Source: Verrucomicrobiaceae bacterium | Lineage (GTDB): Bacteria; Verrucomicrobiota; Verrucomicrobiia; Chthoniobacterales; Chthoniobacteraceae | DNA length: 38,354 nt | Direction: 5' to 3' | NCBI GenBank assembly: GCA_005791535.1 | Contig: SXWH01000148.1 | Coordinates: 1 to 38,354, forward strand | Shown here: one piece after another, positions 33,229 to 38,354 of the stretch | How positions within the stretch are numbered: the stretch's first letter is position 1 | Layout: every line of letters begins with the position of its first letter | Made by a program: the position numbers and the translations under genes | The notes under the pieces: generated by a model | What the model was told of the DNA's origin: nothing | Databases searched by the model: none | What the model saw: only the letters and a program-made list of their open reading frames with translations

Positions 33229-35088
33229 ATGTGCGGCATCGCAGGATTCATCGAGAGGGACTTGCCTGAACAGGAAGCCGGCGCGCAGTTGCAGCGGATG
33301 CTTGCACGCATCATCCACCGCGGTCCCGATGGCGAGGGCCTCCACACCGAGAACGGATTTGCGATGGGGATGAGGCGCCTTTCCATCATCGATCTCGAAG
33401 GCGGCTGGCAGCCCATCTGGAACGAGGACCATACCATCGGTGTGGTCTTCAACGGCGAGATTTACAACTACCTTGAAATCCGGCCCGACCTTGAGTCCCG
33501 CGGCCACCGATTCGCGACCGACAGCGACACCGAGGTGCTCGTCCACCTCTACGAAGAGCGCGCTGAGAAGATGCTTGAGCGGTTGCGCGGGATGTTTGCC
33601 TTCGCGATCCTCGATCGTCCCAAGCGCAGCGTTTTGCTGGCACGGGACCACTTTGGGCAAAAGCCGCTCTACTACACGGCAGCACCCGGACGATTCGCAT
33701 TCGGCAGCGAAATGAAATCCCTCTTCGCCATTCCGTGGGTCAACAGGGAAATGGCGGACGACGCATTCCTCGACTATGCCTCCTGGCTTTCGCTCCCGCC
33801 TCCGAGGACACACTTCGCGCACATCCACAAACTCGCGGCCGGTTCCTTCATCCGCCTGTCGCTCGACTCGCCGACGCAGCCCATCCCGCAACAATACTGG
33901 CTTTACGAGTTGAGCGAAGCTCCCGACCTCACAAACGAGAACGAAGCCATCGAAGCTCTCGACGCAGCGCTGAAGGACAGCCTGCGAGTTCACCTGCGGG
34001 CGGATGTTCCACTCGGCGTCCTGCTAAGCAGCGGTCTGGACAGTCGCACTGTGGTAACCTACGCGCAGGAACTGACCGGAGGCGCGATGCAGACGTTCAC
34101 CGTTGGCTTTGGCGCCGGAGATTCGGAATTGCACGGAGCCGCGGAGACCGCGCGGGAAATTCGCTCCACCCATCACGCCCTCGAACTCAATGCCGCCGCG
34201 TTCGCGTCCGCGATTAAAAATATCGCCGCACACCTCGATGAGCCTGTGGGCGACCCCGCCTGTTTCGCAGTCATGCAAATATGCCGGTTCGCGCGGAATC
34301 ACGCAAAAGTCCTGCTCTCCGGCGAGGGAAGCGACGAACTCTTCGGCGGCTACGGGCCCTACGGCGGAATGCTCTCCACATTGAAGCGCTCGGACTTCTA
34401 TCGCGGATTGGGAGCTATCCTGCCACGCTCCGACTTCAGCGGCGCCTCCCGGTGGCAGCGATTCCTTCAGCGGGTCTCGCTCTCGCGTTCGGCCGAGACG
34501 CTCCTTCTACGCTGTGAAGGGCTGCCGGGAGATACGCGCAATCCGCGTGGCTTCAATACCCGCCAACTCGCCCGGATGCTGGAACGCGCCGGGCAAATGT
34601 CACCCATCGTTCGAAAACAGAGGGATGAACTCAGCGCGCTGCTGGCTCTCGATCTCGACTGGCAACTCGCCGAATCGCTCCTGCAAAAAGCCGACAAAAT
34701 GAGCATGGGCGCGAGCATCGAGTTGCGCACCCCGATTCTCGACATCGAAGTCGCCAAAGTTGCCGCGCGGATTCCATCGTCGCTGAAGCTCCACCAATCC
34801 GGCATCGGGAAATACATCCTCCGAAAAACACTCGGACGGAAGTTGAACGAAGACATGACGCGTCCGAAGAAGGGCTTCCCCGTCCCGCTCGACGCATGGT
34901 TCGCCGGACCGCTCCGCGAGCAGGTCGAAGGCGCGCTGTTCGCGTCCGACTCCGTCGTTTGCACGAGGCTCGAACGTCCGCTCCTGCGTCGTGCGTGGGA
35001 TGATTACATGGCCGGCAAATGGGAGGGTCGTTACGCGTTCTACGCGCTCTGGCTGTATGAAGTCTGGGTCCGCGGCCTGCACCGATGA
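33229..35088 (+). CDS. asnB: Asparagine synthase-like glutamine amidotransferase (AsnB type)
   Basis: The 619-residue protein starts MCGIAGF, so Cys2 is ready as the glutaminase nucleophile after Met removal; RHIIHRGPDGEG-like and FNGEIYNY blocks complete the class II glutaminase domain. The synthetase domain has the ATP-pyrophosphatase loop LLSSGLDSR (about 265-273; the common form is SGGLDS), GEGSDELFGGY and RPKKGFPVPL. It makes an amide from a carboxylate with ATP and glutamine. In polysaccharide clusters, such proteins often amidate uronic acids instead of aspartate. It is the only gene of the operon with clear space and a ribosome binding site (GAGAGGAA, 33214-33221). Confidence 0.9.
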   Translation: MCGIAGFIERDLPEQEAGAQLQRMLARIIHRGPDGEGLHTENGFAMGMRRLSIIDLEGGWQPIWNEDHTIGVVFNGEIYNYLEIRPDLESRGHRFATDSDTEVLVHLYEERAEKMLERLRGMFAFAILDRPKRSVLLARDHFGQKPLYYTAAPGRFAFGSEMKSLFAIPWVNREMADDAFLDYASWLSLPPPRTHFAHIHKLAAGSFIRLSLDSPTQPIPQQYWLYELSEAPDLTNENEAIEALDAALKDSLRVHLRADVPLGVLLSSGLDSRTVVTYAQELTGGAMQTFTVGFGAGDSELHGAAETAREIRSTHHALELNAAAFASAIKNIAAHLDEPVGDPACFAVMQICRFARNHAKVLLSGEGSDELFGGYGPYGGMLSTLKRSDFYRGLGAILPRSDFSGASRWQRFLQRVSLSRSAETLLLRCEGLPGDTRNPRGFNTRQLARMLERAGQMSPIVRKQRDELSALLALDLDWQLAESLLQKADKMSMGASIELRTPILDIEVAKVAARIPSSLKLHQSGIGKYILRKTLGRKLNEDMTRPKKGFPVPLDAWFAGPLREQVEGALFASDSVVCTRLERPLLRRAWDDYMAGKWEGRYAFYALWLYEVWVRGLHR

Positions 35089-36002
35089 AAGCGACGATTT
35101 GCATCCCTTGCTTCAATGCCGCCCGCTGGCTCGCCCAGGCCATAGAAAGCGCGCTTGCACAAACCGGCGTGGAGCCGGAAGTCATCGTAGTCGATGACGG
35201 TTCGACGGATGGCTCGCTCGAAATTGCGCGATCATTTGGATCGAAAATAACCCTTCTCACCGGCCCACGACGCGGAGCCACCACCGCTCGCAATCTCGCC
35301 TGGCGGCACGGCACCGGCGAGTGGGTGCAGTTCCTCGACGCCGACGATTATCTCGAACCGGGAAAAATCAGCACGCAACTCACGGAAGCCGCATCCGCAG
35401 GCGACGTGATTTACAGCCCGGTCTGGATCGAGACGTGGACCGGCCCAAACGCTACGCGCGAGAAAAGCGAAACTGCGCCGGAAAAGGACATTTTCACGCA
35501 ATGGATTCAGTGGCGCATTCCGCAAACCGGCGGCGCGCTATGGCGGCGCGAGACGTTGGAACGACTCCGCGGCTGGAAGGAAGACCAGCCTTGCTGTCAG
35601 GAGCACGAGTTGTATCTCCGGGCGCTGATGGCCGGAACGACGTTCCGCTACGCTCCCACACCGGGCGCTGTTTATCGGATTTGGAGCGAAGATACGCTTT
35701 GCAGGAAAGACCCGCGACTGGTCGCGCGTGTGCGGACCGGCCTTGTGGACACGATGCTCGACTGGCTCTCGGCAAACAATAAACGAACACCGCTCCACGA
35801 AGCCGCCGCTGGACGCGTGTTTTTCGAGCAAGCGCGGACATGGGCGCGCTACGATCTGGGAGAAGCGAAAGCCTATTGTGCCGAGCGCAAATCGCGCGGC
35901 TGCTTCAACGTCTCCGGCCCCGCTGCGCCGCGAAGTTATCGAATCATCTACTCACTCTTCGGCTTCGCTGCAGCCGAGCGAGTCGCACGTGCGTTGCGCT
36001 GA
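35085..36002 (+). CDS. Glycosyltransferase family 2
   Basis: The 305-residue protein begins MKATICIPCFNAARWLAQAI and shows VIVVDDGSTDGSLEI, GATTARNLAWRHG, the metal site FLDADDYLEPGK and QEHELYLRALMAG, a canonical GT-A family 2 enzyme. It overlaps the AsnB stop by 4 bp. It is the last glycosyltransferase of the operon and is followed 4 bp later by the lipoprotein. The sugar it transfers cannot be told; compared with the other two GT2 enzymes here it lacks the DRGQ block, so it is of a different subgroup. Confidence 0.9.
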   Translation: MKATICIPCFNAARWLAQAIESALAQTGVEPEVIVVDDGSTDGSLEIARSFGSKITLLTGPRRGATTARNLAWRHGTGEWVQFLDADDYLEPGKISTQLTEAASAGDVIYSPVWIETWTGPNATREKSETAPEKDIFTQWIQWRIPQTGGALWRRETLERLRGWKEDQPCCQEHELYLRALMAGTTFRYAPTPGAVYRIWSEDTLCRKDPRLVARVRTGLVDTMLDWLSANNKRTPLHEAAAGRVFFEQARTWARYDLGEAKAYCAERKSRGCFNVSGPAAPRSYRIIYSLFGFAAAERVARALR

Positions 36003-36006
36003 TTCC

Positions 36007-36495
36007 ATGAAGTTCCGTCCACACGCCCACACACTCTCGATCATCAGGACCGTGTCGCTTGCGCTCGCGCTGTCCGTCGCAGCCTGCTCATCGCCGCGGG
36101 AAAGGCGTCCGGTGCCCGCAGTCCCGGCGATTCCCGCGCACGAGTCCGCGGAAGACGCCCTGTTTATCCTCCATAATCATCAACGCAGCTTCCACGGCGC
36201 CGCACCACTTCAGCGCGATGCAGAGCTTTCCGACTACGCACGAAACTGGGCTGAAACGATGGCGCGTTCCGGGTCGATGAAACACTCCTCACTTCGCTTC
36301 GTTGGCTCAGGCTATTCCGCAGGCGCGGAAAACGTCGCGATGATGCAGAAGTCTCCGTCGGAAGTGATGAATGCGTGGATGCAATCATCCGGCCATCGGA
36401 AGAACGTGCTCAACGACCGCTACACCCACGCCGGATTCGGAGTCGCCTACGATGAAAGCGGGCGTCCCTATTGGTGCGCGGTTTTTGGCGGATAG
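36007..36495 (+). CDS. CAP (SCP-like) domain lipoprotein
   Basis: The ATG at 36007 gives 162 residues. The signal ends in a lipobox (ALSVAAC, Cys near residue 21) followed by SSPRERRPVPAVP, so it is probably anchored to a membrane. The mature part is a CAP/SCP domain of bacterial type: ALFILHNHQRSFHGAAPL, LSDYARNWAETMA, MKHSSL (a conserved His), GAENVAMM, VMNAWMQSSGHRKNVLN and HAGFGVAYDESG. Bacterial CAP proteins are often secreted; their action is not settled. It is the last gene of the operon, 4 bp after the GT2 gene, and ends 3 bp from a convergent gene with no obvious terminator. Confidence 0.88.
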   Translation: MKFRPHAHTLSIIRTVSLALALSVAACSSPRERRPVPAVPAIPAHESAEDALFILHNHQRSFHGAAPLQRDAELSDYARNWAETMARSGSMKHSSLRFVGSGYSAGAENVAMMQKSPSEVMNAWMQSSGHRKNVLNDRYTHAGFGVAYDESGRPYWCAVFGG

Positions 36496-36498
36496 CCG

Positions 36499-37575
36499 CT
36501 AGAGCTTCACGCCGAACTCGTCGGAGTCCGTCACGCTCTCGACGAAGCCCGCGACGAGGTCGATGGTCTTCTCGACATCGGACAACTGGCACATTTCCAC
36601 GATGCTGTGCATGTAGCGAAGCGGATAGCTGATGAGCCCGCTCGGGATGCCTTCGCGCACGTCGAAGATCACGTCCGTATCCGTGCCGGAGTAGCGACTG
36701 CTGCTTTCGTGCTGGAGCGCTATCTTCTTCTTCGCCGCCACCTGCATGATGCGCTTCATCACGTTGGGATGATTGCACGTGCCGTGGGTGATTGCCGGAC
36801 CACCGCCGAGTTTCACTTCGCCGTGGATAGAGTGTTCGATTCCGGGCATGTCGGTAGCGTGGGTGACGTCGAGCACGATGGCCACGTCGGGCATCAGCCG
36901 ATGCGCGGCCATCTTTGCGCCGTATCCGCCGATTTCCTCCTGCACGGCGTTCACCGCAATCACCGTCGCAGCCGGGCGATTTTTCGAAAGGCGCTCAATC
37001 ACCTTCGCGATGATGAATCCGCCGAGTCGGTTATCGATGGCACGTCCCACGACCCGATCCTTGCCGAATTCTTCTGCGGCGTCGGAATAAACCGCCGGAT
37101 GCCCGACGCGCAGTCCCATCTCCGCGACTTCCTTGTCCGAGGATGCGCCTACGTCCACGTAGAGTTCGTGAATCTTCGGTGCCTTCTCGTCCGAGAGACC
37201 GTCCTTGCGCAGATGAATTGCCGTGTTTCCGATGATTCCGCGCACCGTTCCGTTGTCGCCGAGGAAATCGAGTTTGCGCCCGCGCGCCGTCGCGGTGTCG
37301 CTGCCACCGACGCGATCCACGCGGATGAATCCTTCCTTGGTGACGTGCTTGATGATGAATCCGATTTCGTCGGCGTGCGCCTCAATCATCACGCGGCGGC
37401 CCTTTTTGGATTTCCCTTTCAGCGTGGCCCAGGCGGTGCCGTAGGCGTCGTTCTCCACGCTGTCGGCAAATTGCTTCACGTATTTCGCCCACACGCGTTG
37501 ACCCGCGACTTCAAATCCCGTCGGGCTCGGTGTGCGGAGGAGTTCAAAAAGAAAGGCTTTAGATTTTGCGTCCAT
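36499..37575 (-). CDS. M42 family metallo-aminopeptidase
   Basis: The ATG at 37575 gives 358 residues and fits the usual family start (FLFELLRTPSPTGFE). Metal ligands and catalytic residues are in VMIEAHADEIGF (first His-Asp), GRAIDNRLGG (bridging Asp), AVQEEIGGYGA (the catalytic Glu pair) and VLDVTHATD. A C-terminal SSRYSGTDTD precedes the last ligand in GLISYPLRYMHS. M42 enzymes form large dodecameric shells and remove N-terminal residues from peptides in the cytoplasm. A longer in-frame start at 37641 would add 22 residues that do not match the family. It is divergent from the riboswitch-thiC unit. Confidence 0.92.
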   Translation of the reverse strand: MDAKSKAFLFELLRTPSPTGFEVAGQRVWAKYVKQFADSVENDAYGTAWATLKGKSKKGRRVMIEAHADEIGFIIKHVTKEGFIRVDRVGGSDTATARGRKLDFLGDNGTVRGIIGNTAIHLRKDGLSDEKAPKIHELYVDVGASSDKEVAEMGLRVGHPAVYSDAAEEFGKDRVVGRAIDNRLGGFIIAKVIERLSKNRPAATVIAVNAVQEEIGGYGAKMAAHRLMPDVAIVLDVTHATDMPGIEHSIHGEVKLGGGPAITHGTCNHPNVMKRIMQVAAKKKIALQHESSSRYSGTDTDVIFDVREGIPSGLISYPLRYMHSIVEMCQLSDVEKTIDLVAGFVESVTDSDEFGVKL

Positions 37576-37680
37576 AATTTCGAGACAGGCAAACGCAGTG
37601 CGCGACGGTGTGTCGAGCGAAGATTCCTTGTGAGTGCGCAATTGACGCCACCGTATTCTCCCCTACCCTCCAACACGAAA

Positions 37681-37770
37681 CGCAGGGGAGCCTATGCCGG
37701 CTGAGAGTGGTGCTGAAAAGCGCCTGACCCTTCGAACCTGAACGCGGGTAATGCCGCCGCAGGGAGCGGA
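37681..37770 (+). promoter_or_regulatory. TPP riboswitch (THI element)
   Basis: The leader has the conserved blocks of the thiamine pyrophosphate aptamer in order: AGGGGAGCC, GGCTGAGA (pyrimidine-binding side), ACCCTTCGAACCTGA and CGGGTAATGCCG followed by GCAGGGA. This fits a TPP riboswitch just upstream of thiC, which would reduce expression when TPP is high. The boundaries of P1 are approximate. About 50 bp follow before the start codon, with a TTTTT stretch at about 37772-37776 that may belong to the expression platform. Confidence 0.93.
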
Positions 37771-37818
37771 GTTTTTCTCGGTCGGCTGTGCGCTTTCGTG
37801 CCAGCATTTTTACCAATC

Positions 37819-38354
37819 ATGATCGCAGACCCAAAAACATCCTTCGAGCCACACAGCAGCGAACAGCTTCCCGCCAGCAAACGCGTTTACGTCGAGGGCA
37901 CATTGCCCGGCGTGCGTGTGCCGATGCGGGAAATCGCGCTTTCGCCCACGAAGGCGTTCAACGGCAAAATCGAGCAAAATGAACCCGTCCGCGTGTATGA
38001 TTGCAGCGGTCCGTGGGGCGATCCTGCTTTCACCGGAACGCCTGAGGAAGGACTGCCCGCTCTGCGTGCGGCGTGGATTAAAGAGCGCGGCGATGTCGAG
38101 GAATACGAAGGCCGCGAAGTCCTGCCGCAGGACAACGGATACCTCTCCGGCAAGCACGCGGAATACGCCAGCAAGGCCGAGCGCAACCGCCTCATCGAGT
38201 TCCCCGGATTGAAAGGCGAGCGCCGCAAGCCGCTCCGTGCGAAGGCGGGCAAAGTCGTGACGCAGCTCGCCTACGCCCGCGCTGGAATCATCACGCCGGA
38301 GATGGAGTTTATCGCGAGTCGCGAGAACATGCGCCAGTGGGCAGTGGGCAGTGG
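37819..38354 (+). CDS. thiC: Phosphomethylpyrimidine synthase ThiC, 3' end outside window
   Basis: The frame starts with ATG 37819 and is open to the window end (178 codons and a partial one). It shows the N-terminal domain of Thi[53 protein letters not shown] and then [20 protein letters not shown]. ThiC makes the HMP-P pyrimidine of thiamine from AIR by a radical SAM reaction; its cluster-binding Cys motif lies in the missing C-terminal part. The TPP riboswitch upstream supports the call. The last seven complete codons come from CAGTGGG heptamers (residues QWAVGSG), so the coding sequence may contain a repeat insertion here. Confidence 0.93.
   Translation, partial: MIADPKTSFEPHSSEQLPASKRVYVEGTLPGVRVPMREIALSPTKAFNGKIEQNEPVRVYDCSGPWGDPAFTGTPEEGLPALRAAWIKERGDVEEYEGREVLPQDNGYLSGKHAEYASKAERNRLIEFPGLKGERRKPLRAKAGKVVTQLAYARAGIITPEMEFIASRENMRQWAVGS
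38335..38354 (+). repeat. CAGTGGG heptamer repeat inside thiC
   Basis: Nearly three direct copies of CAGTGGG run to the window end, just after the codons for ENMR. The same unit occurs in the block at 20113-20191. The full length of the repeat is not visible. Confidence 0.8.

Noticed and set aside
36496..36498. Intrinsic terminator between the convergent CAP and M42 genes
   Set aside because: Only 3 bp separate the stops, and no GC hairpin with a T-run was found near either gene end.

Overview
The window looks like a chromosomal piece of a high-GC member of the Verrucomicrobia/PVC group. This is inferred from gene content, not from a marker gene: Ig-like and InlB-type repeat surface proteins, a twin-arginine Gfo/Idh/MocA oxidoreductase, DUF58 and DUF4175-like proteins, a secreted formylglycine-generating-enzyme-like protein, large FtsX-type permeases, and short palindromic or tandem repeats placed inside and between genes. 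No transposase, CRISPR array or complete prophage is visible.

Layout. 1-6087 is a surface-protein region: the end of an Ig-domain protein, a coupled membrane-anchored mini-propeller protein, and, on the minus strand, a secreted protein with eight InlB-type repeats followed by a broken sigma-factor-like gene whose tail resembles an integrase N-terminus. 6260-15081 is mostly housekeeping or scattered genes: a His-rich membrane protein, DUF58, a Gfo/Idh/MocA enzyme, tRNA-Leu(CAA), a DUF4175-like membrane protein, aldehyde dehydrogenase, an FGE-like protein and HisC.

15085-20109 is an ABC exporter operon of LolD/MacB type on the minus strand. Its permease seems split into two genes. The seam holds nine 42-bp tandem units, each able to fold as a hairpin, inside an ORF that overlaps the stop of the upstream permease half. 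The upstream half also carries a perfect 32-bp inverted repeat (about 136 bp in total) that is translated in frame. These two repeats, together with a CAGTRRG 7-mer family seen at 20113-20191 and again at the window end inside thiC, are the most unusual features here.

20187-36495 is a surface-glycan region. On the minus strand lie a WcaF-like acetyltransferase, an STT3/PglB-like GT-C membrane protein and a flavin disulfide reductase. On the plus strand is one tightly packed operon of eleven genes: a phosphopantetheinyl transferase, Wzm permease, two different Wzt ATPases, an acyltransferase, several glycosyltransferases, an AsnB-type amidotransferase and a CAP-domain lipoprotein. Together they look like synthesis and ABC-dependent export of a decorated, perhaps amidated and acylated, polysaccharide. 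36499-38354 holds an M42 aminopeptidase and a TPP riboswitch in front of thiC, which runs off the window.
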